A stretch of 36,346 bases of DNA from an uncultured Methanobacteriaceae archaeon (GTDB lineage Archaea > Methanobacteriota > Methanobacteria > Methanobacteriales > Methanobacteriaceae). The position numbers and the translations under genes were made by a program. The stretch spans positions 1-36,346 of the forward strand of contig CACZOU010000059.1 in assembly GCA_902782945.1 (NCBI GenBank). The letters are read 5' to 3'. The notes beneath the pieces are model-generated. The model was not told the DNA's origin. It did not search any database and saw only the letters and a list, made by a program, of their open reading frames with translations. The stretch's first letter is position 1. The number at the start of each line of letters is the position of its first letter. Of the stretch, positions 15,919 to 24,462 are shown piece by piece.

Positions 15919-17145
15919 TTAATTCTTTAACAAGTTAGTAATTTCAGTAATTTTCTCTTGTCCGTTTCCACCAATGAATATTTTAGTTTCTTTTTTACTT
16001 TCTATGTATTTAATAATATCTTTAATTTTTTTAATCACTAGAACATCATGAGTATATCCTAGATTATTTAAGTACTGTCCATATTCATAAGTAGTATCTT
16101 CAAGTCCTGGGAATATAATTAATGTATCTGGTGAATAATCTTTAATATAATCAAGTATCTGATATCTACAACTTTCATTCTTTCTAGGAGTACCAATGAT
16201 TAGAATATCAAAGCGTTCTTCTTCAAGAACTGCTTTTAAAGCATCGACATTATCTGTTTTTCCAGATACAATTTCATTACTTTTATATTTAATTTTAATA
16301 GTACGGCCTTCCACAGATTCAAATGATTCTAGAGCATCAATAATTTTTTCATTATCAATACCTAACTTATTACAGGCAACTCTCGCAGCTTCAGCATTTT
16401 GTAGGTTGAATTTACCAAATAAATTTAATGGATGATTGTATGTATCAAAGAAGAGGGGTTCACTGCTTTCACCTTTAATCTTCATAAGGTTTTCATCATT
16501 CCAATTTAGTATTGCAGGTTTATTTTTTATAAATTCACCTACTTCCTCTGTGTAATGTTCAATAGTACCATGTACATTCATATGGTCACAGCCAATATTC
16601 GTTACAACAACCATATCTATATCAAACACGTAATTACAGAAGGCTAGTGTCATATCACATACTTCTATAACCATGTAATCATATTCATTTTCATTAGCTT
16701 CTAATAGTAAATCATTATATCCTGAAAAACCGCCACCACCATTACCACCAATGACTACTTTATAGCCCTGATTTTTAAGTATATGGTATATCATGTGGCT
16801 TGTTGTTGTCTTTCCATTTGTTCCAGTAACTGCTATTGTTTTAATATCTTTATGTTTTGTTAAAATATCTGAGATGAATATGCCTCTGTCAATCACATTT
16901 TTACATATTTCTTTATTAAATAGGCTAGGACTTACTGAAACAGCATCTGCTTTATATATCTTATCAAGATTATGACTACCAATTTCTAAATCTAGTTTAT
17001 CTGTATTAGTTAATGGAGTTTCTTTTAAGAGTTTTAAATCAATATTTTTATTTATATCTGATGAATAAACAGAATATCCTCTCTTTAATAGTGATATCGT
17101 TGCTTTTTGTCCTTCAACTCCTAATCCCACAACACTTACTAGCAT
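15919..17145 (-). CDS. Mur ligase family protein, probable pseudomurein peptide ligase
   Basis: 408 residues with the three Mur ligase domains. The N-terminal Rossmann-like part has VSVVGLGVEGQKA (3-15); the ATP loop TGTNGKTTT is at 107-115; the central domain shows EVCDMTL (161-167) and VVTNIGCDHMNVHGTIEHY (180-198, metal and carbamylated-lysine region neighbourhood); VEGRTIKI starts the C-terminal domain. The family adds amino acids to UDP-linked precursors. Methanobacteriales build pseudomurein and use archaeal Mur ligases for it, so this is the likely task, but the amino acid added is unknown. GAGGTGA precedes the ATG. The C-terminal domain is short and diverged compared with bacterial MurC/MurD. 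Its neighbours support an envelope role. Confidence 0.82.
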   Translation of the reverse strand: MLVSVVGLGVEGQKATISLLKRGYSVYSSDINKNIDLKLLKETPLTNTDKLDLEIGSHNLDKIYKADAVSVSPSLFNKEICKNVIDRGIFISDILTKHKDIKTIAVTGTNGKTTTSHMIYHILKNQGYKVVIGGNGGGGFSGYNDLLLEANENEYDYMVIEVCDMTLAFCNYVFDIDMVVVTNIGCDHMNVHGTIEHYTEEVGEFIKNKPAILNWNDENLMKIKGESSEPLFFDTYNHPLNLFGKFNLQNAEAARVACNKLGIDNEKIIDALESFESVEGRTIKIKYKSNEIVSGKTDNVDALKAVLEEERFDILIIGTPRKNESCRYQILDYIKDYSPDTLIIFPGLEDTTYEYGQYLNNLGYTHDVLVIKKIKDIIKYIESKKETKIFIGGNGQEKITEITNLLKN

Positions 17146-17373
17146 TATTTCACCTCTTATTTTTTTAGTATATTATGTATTTAATACTATTTGGTACTAT
17201 GTTAAGATAAACTTATATTACACTTATTTATTTATTCTTTAATATGCCTCTTAATATATAATATTTTAAATATTTTAATTTTTATAATATTATTCATTAG
17301 TAAATAATAAAATAAATTAATTTTAGATTAAGTTTAATAATTTTTTCACAATAAGGGAATGAGGAGTTATAAC

Positions 17374-18423
17374 ATGAAAAATTTGACAAGAGATATACTA
17401 AAAAAAATTGATGAAGTAAAACAACCAATGAAGATTATGCACGTATGTGGATCACATGAACATACAATAATGTACAATGGTATACGTTCAATGTTACCTC
17501 CTGAAGTTCAAATCGTAGCAGGACCTGGATGTCCAGTATGTGTAGTTCCTGCTCAGGAAATAGATGAATGTGTAGCATTAGCAGAACAAGGAGTCACTGT
17601 AACCATATTTGGAGATATGCTAAGAGTACCAGGTACTGAAAAATCTTTAGCTGATGTAAAATCAGAAGGTGGAGATGTAAGAATAGTATATGGTATTGGT
17701 AATGCTGTGGAATTAGCAAAAGAAATAGATAATGATGTAGTATTCATGGCAGCAGGATTTGAAACAACTGCACCAACAACAGCAAATGAATTACTAAGTA
17801 ATCCTCCAGAAAACTTTTCAGTATTATCATGTCACAGATTAATACCACCAACACTAGATTTCCTAGTACATGACGAGGTTAAACTAGATGGTCTAATAGA
17901 ACCAGGACACGTATGTACAGTAATAGGTACTAAACCATTAGAATTCTTATCTGAAAAATATGGAATACCACAGGCAGTAGCAGGATTTAATCCACTTGAC
18001 ATATTATATGCTATATATTTAATATTAAAACAGAAAAAAGAAGGTACTCCAAGAATTCAAAATGAATATAAACGTGCTGTAAGAGAAGAAGGAAATATAA
18101 AAGCACAAGAAGCAATGGATCAAGTATTTAGATTAACTTCTAAAGAATGGAGAGGATTCCCAGTAATACCAAACTCAGTATACGACCTTAAAAAGGAATT
18201 TGATGACCATAATGCAAGGGTAAAATATGATATGGATCTTCCAGATTCAGAAAATGTACCAAAAGGATGTATTTGTGGACCAATTCTCAGAGGTATGGCA
18301 AGACCAGAGGATTGTAAATTATTCCGTGGGGAATGCAACCCATTACACCCTATAGGGGCATGTATGGTAAGTAAAGAAGGAACTTGTAATATAGCATACA
18401 GATATTCTAAAATGGATGACTAA
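17374..18423 (+). CDS. hypD: Hydrogenase maturation protein HypD
   Basis: About 349 residues. Motifs: CGSHEHT (25-31), AGPGCPVCVVP (49-59), FGDMLRVPG, AGFETTAPTTA, PGHVCTVIG and a C-terminal cysteine set (GCICGPILRG, DCKLF, GECNP, GACMVS, GTCNIAYRY) that holds the [4Fe-4S] cluster. With HypC it is the scaffold on which Fe(CN)2CO is built for [NiFe] hydrogenases. An ATG at 17359 is in frame, but it precedes the GAGGAG Shine-Dalgarno (17361-17366); the ATG at 17374 sits at the right distance from it, so I chose that start. A TldE-type gene follows after 14 bases, probably in the same transcript. hypE is elsewhere in the window. Confidence 0.95.
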   Translation: MKNLTRDILKKIDEVKQPMKIMHVCGSHEHTIMYNGIRSMLPPEVQIVAGPGCPVCVVPAQEIDECVALAEQGVTVTIFGDMLRVPGTEKSLADVKSEGGDVRIVYGIGNAVELAKEIDNDVVFMAAGFETTAPTTANELLSNPPENFSVLSCHRLIPPTLDFLVHDEVKLDGLIEPGHVCTVIGTKPLEFLSEKYGIPQAVAGFNPLDILYAIYLILKQKKEGTPRIQNEYKRAVREEGNIKAQEAMDQVFRLTSKEWRGFPVIPNSVYDLKKEFDDHNARVKYDMDLPDSENVPKGCICGPILRGMARPEDCKLFRGECNPLHPIGACMVSKEGTCNIAYRYSKMDD

Positions 18424-18437
18424 TTAGAGTTGATAAC

Positions 18438-19748
18438 ATGGATCAATTACCAGAGAGTATACTAAAAAAATTATCAGATAAAGTAGACCATGTAGAAGTA
18501 TACATGGAACGAGAAGAATCTACTGATGTAGATATATTAAATGATAAAATAAATCATGCAAAAGAAGAAAATATAATTGGATTAGGTATCAGAGTAATTA
18601 AAGACCAAAAACAAGGATTTGCATCAACAACTAACCTAAACAGAATAGATGAAACAATAAATCAAGCAATAAATAATATAAAAATAAACAATAGGGATGA
18701 AAATTTAGGAATAATTGAATGCACTAATAATTATCCTAAGGTAGAAGGATTATATGATAAAAAATTAGAAAATATAGATTTAGAAGAAGCGATAGATTAT
18801 TCCAAGACTCTAATAGAATTAACACAAGAAAAAGGATGTAATCCAACAGCTGGGGGATATGGTGTAGGAAGAAGTGAAGTAAGGATAATAAATTCTAATG
18901 GCGTAGATGTATCTGAAGAAACAACATCCTGTGGTGCATCAATATCTGTAAATGTAGAAGATAATGATGTAGTATCTAGCGCATACTATTATGATGTAAG
19001 TCATAATAAGAATCTTGACTTAGAAATGGTAGCAAATAAAGCAACTCAACTAGCACTAGATTCAAGAAATGCAAAACCAACAGAAACAAGGGATACACCA
19101 GTAGTATTAAATCATACTGCAGCAGTATCATTATTAAATACATTCTTCTCAGCATTAAATAGTGAAAATAAACAAAGAGGACGATCAAAATTCTCAAATA
19201 GTTTAGGAGAACAAGTAGCTTCCGAAAATTTCACATTAATTGATGATGGAACAATTCCAGAAGCATTACACTCCTCACTATTTGATGATGAAGGAACACC
19301 AACAGAAAAAACAATACTAATTCAAGATGGAATACTAGAAAACTTTATCTATGATACATATCATGCAAGAAAAGATGAAGATGATGTTACAACCACAGCA
19401 AATGCCGCACGTTCAGGATACAGCTCTGTTCCATCAGTAGGATTTACAAATCTTAAACTAGACTTTAAAGAATCAACACCATTAGAAGACATACAAAGAG
19501 GAGTTATTGTAGATAGTGTAATGGGAGCACACACTACAAACCCAATTACAGGTGATTTTTCAGTAGAAGCACTAAATGCATTTGAAATAAAAGATGGTTC
19601 AATAGACAATCCTATTAAGAAGGCAATGATTTCAGGAAATATATTTGACATAATGAAAAATGCTGTTGCTGTTGAAGGTGAAACACGTCAACTAGGCTCA
19701 TGTATAACTCCTAGAATATTAGCAGATAATTTAAGAATAATCGGATAG
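18438..19748 (+). CDS. TldE/PmbA-type protein of the TldD/TldE protease family
   Basis: 436 residues. GYGVGRSEVRIINSNGVDVSEE, YDTYHARKDE and GAHTTNPITGDFSVEALNAFEI are family marks. I find no HExxxH zinc motif, which in bacteria belongs to TldD; the sequence is therefore on the TldE/PmbA side and would need a TldD partner elsewhere in the genome. The bacterial pair removes leader peptides or degrades unfolded peptides. It follows hypD by 14 bases with the spacer GAGTTGATAAC giving a ribosome site, so it is probably co-transcribed; a role in hydrogenase maturation is only suggested by that position. Confidence 0.85.
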   Translation: MDQLPESILKKLSDKVDHVEVYMEREESTDVDILNDKINHAKEENIIGLGIRVIKDQKQGFASTTNLNRIDETINQAINNIKINNRDENLGIIECTNNYPKVEGLYDKKLENIDLEEAIDYSKTLIELTQEKGCNPTAGGYGVGRSEVRIINSNGVDVSEETTSCGASISVNVEDNDVVSSAYYYDVSHNKNLDLEMVANKATQLALDSRNAKPTETRDTPVVLNHTAAVSLLNTFFSALNSENKQRGRSKFSNSLGEQVASENFTLIDDGTIPEALHSSLFDDEGTPTEKTILIQDGILENFIYDTYHARKDEDDVTTTANAARSGYSSVPSVGFTNLKLDFKESTPLEDIQRGVIVDSVMGAHTTNPITGDFSVEALNAFEIKDGSIDNPIKKAMISGNIFDIMKNAVAVEGETRQLGSCITPRILADNLRIIG

Positions 19749-19767
19749 ATATTAATCAGAAAAAATA

Positions 19768-19791
19768 TACCTAACCTTTATTCTTTTTTTT
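19768..19791 (+). terminator. U-tract terminator of hypD-tldE
   Basis: CCTAACCTTTATTC followed by eight T, about 30 bases after the stop. It matches the C-patch plus U-tract trailer type. Confidence 0.45.
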
Positions 19792-20031
19792 AATAAACTG
19801 ATACAATCTCATTTATTCCTATTTTTGTTTTAAGTAACTATTTTAAATATTAAAATCAATGAATATTAGATTTTATATAATATAAAACATAAACCTTATT
19901 ATTAATAAAAAAAAGTTATATCTCATAGGATAATAATAGAGAAATTTACCTTTTATAATTGAAAATGATTTATTCCTTCACTAAAAAATCATATAATTTT
20001 TAAATGACAAAATTAAGGGAGCAAATAAAAA

Positions 20032-21114
20032 ATGTTTTGTAGAAAATGTGGAACAGAACTTAGTGAAAATGATAATTTTTGTTTTAAATGTGGAACTCCT
20101 GTAGAAAAACAAGACGAAGCAGAAAATACACAGACAAAAACAGTTAAAGAAACACCAAAAAAAGTTAAAGATGAATTTGATGAACTTCTAGATTTAAATG
20201 TTGAAGAATCTGATGATGATAACGTTATCTGGGAAGAAGCACCAATTGATGATACATTGATACTTGATGAATTTGATGACTTTGAAGAAGTAGCACCAGT
20301 GGAAGAAGTTGCTGAATCAAATACAGAAGAAACACCAATTAAAGAACCAGTAATAGAACCCGAAAAAGAAGAAGATACTCCAAAATCTGAGGAATCTGAT
20401 TCAAAACAAGAAACTCAAGTACAATCAGATGATGATCTTGAAAAACTTCTAGAAACCAATGATGATGTAGAAGAAGTAGTTTCAGACGTTGATGAAGAAG
20501 TAGTTTTAGATGATATAGTATTTGATGATGGAGATGTAGTATCTGATATCTTTGAAGATGAAATCATAGAAACACCTATCGTTGAAGAGGAAGAAAAACC
20601 TAAAGAGGAACCTAAAGAGGAACCTAAAGAGGAACCTAAAGAACAACCTAAAGAAGAACCTAAAGAGGAGCCTAAAGAAGAGCCTAAAAAAGAACCTGAG
20701 AAAGAATCTAAAGAGGAATCTAAGGAAAAACCTAAAGAACATAAATACGATGATTTAGAAGCATTATTAGAATCAGATGATGATGATAAACTTCCTGATA
20801 AAAAAGAACTAGAAACAAAAGATGCTGGTTCTATTAAACAATCTATAAAAGAAAAATCAACTAAAAAAGATGCTAATTCAATTAAAGAATCTATAAAAGA
20901 AAAATCAACTAAAAAAGATGAAAAACCAAAAGAACAGAAAGAATCCATAGAATCAAAATTCAATAAAAACTTTGACGAAGACGATTTTGATTTAGATTTA
21001 GATGATAACGTAAACAGTTTATCCAGTAAGGTAGTTACAATATTAATTGTAATCTTAATTTTAATCATTGCAGCTGTTATTGCAATGGTTTTAATACAAT
21101 ATATGGGAATTTAA
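20032..21114 (+). CDS. Tail-anchored zinc-ribbon protein with charged repeats
   Basis: 360 residues. The N-terminus is a zinc ribbon: CRKCGTELSENDNFCFKCG (3-21). Then follows a long, acidic, probably disordered region (about 25-190), a Lys-Glu-Pro repeat (about 194-240, unit KEEP), a duplicated 16-residue unit (SIKQSIKEKSTKKDAN and SIKESIKEKSTKKDEK) and one C-terminal membrane segment (about 333-356, VVTILIVILILIIAAVIAMV). The protein is thus a tail-anchored membrane protein facing the cytoplasm. AAGGGAG lies 12 bases before the ATG. Function unknown; long charged linkers between a zinc ribbon and a membrane anchor suggest a tether or docking protein. The ABC1-type kinase follows on the same strand after 97 bases. 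Confidence 0.75.
   Translation: MFCRKCGTELSENDNFCFKCGTPVEKQDEAENTQTKTVKETPKKVKDEFDELLDLNVEESDDDNVIWEEAPIDDTLILDEFDDFEEVAPVEEVAESNTEETPIKEPVIEPEKEEDTPKSEESDSKQETQVQSDDDLEKLLETNDDVEEVVSDVDEEVVLDDIVFDDGDVVSDIFEDEIIETPIVEEEEKPKEEPKEEPKEEPKEQPKEEPKEEPKEEPKKEPEKESKEESKEKPKEHKYDDLEALLESDDDDKLPDKKELETKDAGSIKQSIKEKSTKKDANSIKESIKEKSTKKDEKPKEQKESIESKFNKNFDEDDFDLDLDDNVNSLSSKVVTILIVILILIIAAVIAMVLIQYMGI
20599..20716 (+). repeat. Tandem 12-base repeat encoding KEEP units
   Basis: The unit CCTAAAGAGGAA is repeated about nine times with small changes; the first three copies are almost identical, which indicates recent expansion by slippage or recombination. The repeat keeps the reading frame. Confidence 0.8.
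20841..20920 (+). repeat. 48-base direct repeat (16-residue unit)
   Basis: A 32-base sequence at 20841-20872 recurs exactly at 20889-20920, 48 bases on. It encodes SIKEKSTKKD in both copies, and the surrounding codons are also similar, so one 16-residue unit was duplicated. Confidence 0.8.
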
Positions 21115-21130
21115 TTTCAGTACTTAATCT

Positions 21131-21150
21131 CCTTCTATTTTTTTTTAAAT
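21131..21150 (+). terminator. U-tract behind the zinc-ribbon gene
   Basis: CCTTCTA followed by nine T and AAA, 17 bases after the stop. If efficient, it separates this gene from the kinase gene 62 bases further on; the kinase lacks a strong ribosome site of its own. Confidence 0.45.
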
Positions 21151-21211
21151 TTTTAATTATGATATTAATTTAAGAAATTTTTATAAATATTCAACTTAAT
21201 AAAGATAAAGT

Positions 21212-22873
21212 ATGAAACTCTGGGATAGTAAACAAGATCTTTCAAGAATGAATGAAATTATAAAAGTTCTTGCAAAATATGGATTTGAAGGTATTGCTCA
21301 GCATTTAACTGATAAAGACATCAAATATCTGCCTGTAGAGAAATTCTTTCCTCCTCAGGATACACCTATAGATATGAATACTCGTATTAGACTAGTTTTA
21401 CAAGATTTAGGAACAACATTCATAAAATTAGGTCAAACATTAAGTACATATCCAGAGTTAATTGGTTTTGAGTTAGCTGATGAATTATCTAATTTACAAG
21501 AATCAGCTCCCGTAGATGATTTTGAAAAAGTCAAAGAAAGTATAGAATCTGAGTTTTCAAAACCATTAGAGGATATTTTTGATGAATTTAGTGAAAAACC
21601 AATAGCATCAGCAAGTATTGGTCAAGTACATACAGCATACTTGAATAATAAGCAAGTTGCTATAAAAGTTCAACATCCTAATATTCAGAACACTGTAAAT
21701 AGTGATATTAGGATAATGAAACTAATAGCAAATACTCTTAACAGTAATTTAGCAATTACCAAATCATATAATCTTCCAGGAATGGTTGAAGTATTCGAGA
21801 AAGATATAAGAAAAGAATTAGATTATAAGTTTGAAGCAATGAATGCAGTGCATCTTAAAGAGTTATTAAAGAATGATGAAGTATATGTACCTAAAATCTA
21901 TCTTGAATACTGTACTGATAAAGTATTGGTAATGGAATACCTTGACGGTGTTAGTCTCAATAAAGTATTAGAAGCACCAAAAGGCACATATAATAATGAA
22001 AAAATAGCATTAATGGGTGCTGATTCTTTTATTAAACAAATTCTAGTTTATGGATTTTATCATGCAGACCCTCATCCCGGAAACATATTCGTATTAAATA
22101 AGGATACTGTAGCATTTGTAGATTTCGGCATGATGGGTCATTTAGATAGGGATTTACGAGATGATTTAGCTAAATTATTTATACTAGTCTCAGATGGAGA
22201 TGCAAAATTACTAACCAAACAATTATATTACATGGACATAATCAAGGATAGAAAATATCTAAAGGATATTGAAAATGAAATTATACAAATATTAGATAAA
22301 TATTATGGTGTACAGTTTAATGATATTACTGGAGTATTAAAAGACTTGGCACAAAGTCATATCCTACGTAAATATAACTTAGTATTACCAAGAGATATGA
22401 TGATGGTAATAAGAACAATAACAATGGTTGATGATGTAGGCAGATCATTAGATCCAGGTTTTAACACAACGGAAATATTAAAACCATATGCAAAGAGGAT
22501 GCTAATAGATAATCTTAAACCGGAAAATTTGTCTAGGAAAACATTAGAATATTACATCGACACACAAAATTTAACAAAAAAAATACCTAATTCATTATTA
22601 AATCTATTAAATGTATTAGAAGATGGAAAATTAAAATTATCCTTAGAATACGCTGAATTAGAAAAATTAATGACCATGTTATCCAGGATGGTGAATGAAT
22701 TAGTATTAGCAATAATAACAGCAGCATTACTTGTTGGTTCATCATTGATTATGCAAACAAATAAAGGTATCTTAATAATGGGTTATCCATTTTTAGGATT
22801 TGTAGGATTTGTATTCAGTGCAATGCTGGGAATAGTATTAATAATAATGATTATTAGACGTGGAAATTACTAA
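21212..22873 (+). CDS. ABC1/AarF/UbiB family atypical kinase
   Basis: 553 residues, full length for the family. The hallmark KxGQ motif is FIKLGQTLS (about 70-78); SASIGQVHTAYL is the Ala-rich nucleotide loop, VAIKVQHP holds the lysine, HADPHPGNIFVL the catalytic loop and FVDFGMMG the metal aspartate. Two membrane segments close the protein (about 495-550). UbiB and its relatives support quinone synthesis in bacteria and mitochondria, but methanogens of this group have no quinones, so the archaeal role must be different, perhaps with isoprenoid lipids. The ATG has only a weak ribosome site. A tail-anchored zinc-ribbon protein lies directly upstream. Confidence 0.88.
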   Translation: MKLWDSKQDLSRMNEIIKVLAKYGFEGIAQHLTDKDIKYLPVEKFFPPQDTPIDMNTRIRLVLQDLGTTFIKLGQTLSTYPELIGFELADELSNLQESAPVDDFEKVKESIESEFSKPLEDIFDEFSEKPIASASIGQVHTAYLNNKQVAIKVQHPNIQNTVNSDIRIMKLIANTLNSNLAITKSYNLPGMVEVFEKDIRKELDYKFEAMNAVHLKELLKNDEVYVPKIYLEYCTDKVLVMEYLDGVSLNKVLEAPKGTYNNEKIALMGADSFIKQILVYGFYHADPHPGNIFVLNKDTVAFVDFGMMGHLDRDLRDDLAKLFILVSDGDAKLLTKQLYYMDIIKDRKYLKDIENEIIQILDKYYGVQFNDITGVLKDLAQSHILRKYNLVLPRDMMMVIRTITMVDDVGRSLDPGFNTTEILKPYAKRMLIDNLKPENLSRKTLEYYIDTQNLTKKIPNSLLNLLNVLEDGKLKLSLEYAELEKLMTMLSRMVNELVLAIITAALLVGSSLIMQTNKGILIMGYPFLGFVGFVFSAMLGIVLIIMIIRRGNY

Positions 22874-22915
22874 AACTAGATGTAATTCAAATATTAAAAA
22901 TAGAAAATTTCTGAT

Positions 22916-22924
22916 AAAAAAAAA
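22916..22924 (-). terminator. U-tract behind polB2
   Basis: Nine T on the minus strand, 17 bases after the polB2 stop, in the 68 bases between convergent genes. Confidence 0.35.
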
Positions 22925-22941
22925 GGTTAGTATTTTATAAT

Positions 22942-23592
22942 TTAAAAGAAGCTATCTAAACTTGTTTGTTTTTCATTATTCATTATCTGTTCTTCAGAAT
23001 AACCTATAGCTTCAAGAATACGTAATGTTGCTGGTAAAACCTGATTTTGAATGTAATACTCAGGGTCATACTCTTTATCTTCAATGTATTCTACAGGTTC
23101 AGCACGTTTACTGATAGGTCCTTTGCCTTTTGTAATAATATACCTAATTATTGAACCACTTGTAACTTTCTGTCCATGTAAACGTAGTTTTTCTGCAGCT
23201 ATTACATGAGGAGCTATTTGTTTATAATTTTCTGGTTTTTTAGTTAATTTAGTATGTATCACAAGATCTTCGTTTTCAACTTCACCTTTGTTTAATTTAT
23301 CAATGATATTTTTCACTATCTTTTTTGCTTTTTTAGGTGAAGCATCTTTGAGTATAGCTTCTAATACATTCTCTTGTGTTTTCTTAGCAACCGGCGCCCA
23401 GTCTCTACGAACTAATTCTAAGCCTTTAACAGTAATAACGCCATCGTTAATGACAGCATACCGTTTTTTAGTTACGAAAAAGCCTCTGTCATAATAGCCT
23501 TCCAATTCAAGTTCCATGTCTGATGGAAGGTTTTGGTTTATGGAGCTCAGTAGCTCCGTAACCTGCTCTTCGATTTTTGTTGGAATACTCAT
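22942..23592 (-). CDS. polB2: Small C-terminal subunit of a split family B DNA polymerase
   Basis: 216 residues that align by eye to the C-terminal part of archaeal PolB: FFVTKKRYAVINDG (about 38-51, the KKRY motif of the palm/thumb), GLELVRRDWAPVAKKTQ (57-73), the thumb, and a C-terminal PCNA-interacting box QTSLDSFF. The exonuclease and the catalytic aspartate motifs are absent and must be on a separate large subunit outside the window. The same split (PolB1/PolB2) is known from Methanothermobacter thermautotrophicus. Here the ATG overlaps the stop codon of rps8e by four bases (ATGA), so translation of both is coupled. No frameshift can be invoked: no polymerase sequence lies upstream, only S8e. 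Confidence 0.88.
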   Translation of the reverse strand: MSIPTKIEEQVTELLSSINQNLPSDMELELEGYYDRGFFVTKKRYAVINDGVITVKGLELVRRDWAPVAKKTQENVLEAILKDASPKKAKKIVKNIIDKLNKGEVENEDLVIHTKLTKKPENYKQIAPHVIAAEKLRLHGQKVTSGSIIRYIITKGKGPISKRAEPVEYIEDKEYDPEYYIQNQVLPATLRILEAIGYSEEQIMNNEKQTSLDSFF

Positions 23593-23969
23593 TCGATTAA
23601 TACACCGTTAACTATTCCTTTTTGACCTGGTCTTGATGTGATTCTTACTTTACCAAGTTCTGTTTCAACTATTGCACCTTTTGTGATGATGTTTCTTCTT
23701 ACAAAGTGGCTGTTAGCACTATTTTCAAGTACAGTTAGTATTTCAACATTTTTACTGGAGTTATCTTTAGGATCAATAACATTGATTCTGTTTGCAACAG
23801 TAGCTCTTGTTTTTGTACAGTTTCCTCTTGCTACTATTTCTTTTTTAACTTCGTCTCCAATTCTTGTGTTTGCTGCACTTCTTCCGAATTCAGCATTTCT
23901 TTTGTTTTTGTTTCTTCTTGATCTTGCTCCTGATGGTCTTCTTAGGGAGCTTCCTTGCCATATTGCCAT
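23589..23969 (-). CDS. rps8e: 30S ribosomal protein S8e
   Basis: 126 residues starting MAIWQGSSLRRPSGARSRR, the typical archaeal S8e N-terminus, with KRNAEFGRSAANTRIG and a C-terminal RITSRPGQKGIVNGVL. A GTG three codons upstream (23976-23978) is in frame, but GAGGTGA includes it and serves as ribosome site for the ATG at 23967-23969, which I chose. The next gene, polB2, overlaps its stop by four bases. The 493-base upstream gap holds the promoter. Confidence 0.94.
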   Translation of the reverse strand: MAIWQGSSLRRPSGARSRRNKNKRNAEFGRSAANTRIGDEVKKEIVARGNCTKTRATVANRINVIDPKDNSSKNVEILTVLENSANSHFVRRNIITKGAIVETELGKVRITSRPGQKGIVNGVLIE

Positions 23970-24462
23970 ATATTTCACCTCAAATTTAATTTAGATTTAT
24001 ACTTTTATTTACTAAGTATATTATCTTATAAATTAAGCAATCCTCTATAATGATCATTTAACTTAAACGTATTAATGATAGTAAAAAAATTTGTATTTAT
24101 AGATAATTCATTACTTATGAATTATTATTATCCTTATTTTCATGATTAATAAATAATCATGTCTTTATAAATAGAATTGTTTCCTGTTCTATTATTTTTT
24201 TAAGATAATACTAGTATTATTATACTATACTATTTTTACAATAATATTATAATATATTATTTCAATTATATTTATATTTATTTATCAAGTAAATAATATC
24301 ATTTTTTATTCAAAATAAAATAACTTCTCTTTTTTAACATTTCTGCTATAATTTTATTAAATATTGCAGTGATAAATATATAATATAATAAAATAAAAAA
24401 ATTAACAAATTATATAATAAATAATAATATTTTTTTTTAATACTAATGAGAAGGAGTTAATA
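23970..24462. other. Divergent intergenic region between rps8e and hypE
   Basis: 493 bases, no gene recognised. It contains a perfect dyad at 24141-24161 and a TATA-like AAATATATAA at 24374-24383, about 80 bases before hypE. The rest is AT-rich sequence without visible structure. Confidence 0.45.
24141..24161. repeat. Perfect dyad between divergent genes
   Basis: CATGATTA and TAATCATG, 8 bp arms with a 5-base centre (ATAAA). Position about 172 bases before rps8e and 300 before hypE. It could be an operator or a hairpin; chance cannot be excluded. Confidence 0.3.

Noticed and set aside
20599-20920. CRISPR-like array of short repeats
   Set aside because: The repeats are in frame, contiguous without spacers and encode KEEP and a 16-residue unit in a protein.
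20415-21068. Long serine-rich open frame on minus inside the zinc-ribbon gene
   Set aside because: It is the mirror of the KEEP repeats and acidic codons on the plus strand; no ribosome site and low complexity.
22942-23592. polB2 as a pseudogene fragment of a full polymerase
   Set aside because: It starts cleanly at an ATG overlapping the rps8e stop, ends in an intact PCNA box and matches the known split arrangement.
24000-24460. Possible tRNA or other stable RNA in the long gaps
   Set aside because: No T-loop-like GTTCRAATC stretch or cloverleaf, and no GC-rich island as expected for stable RNA in an AT-rich genome.
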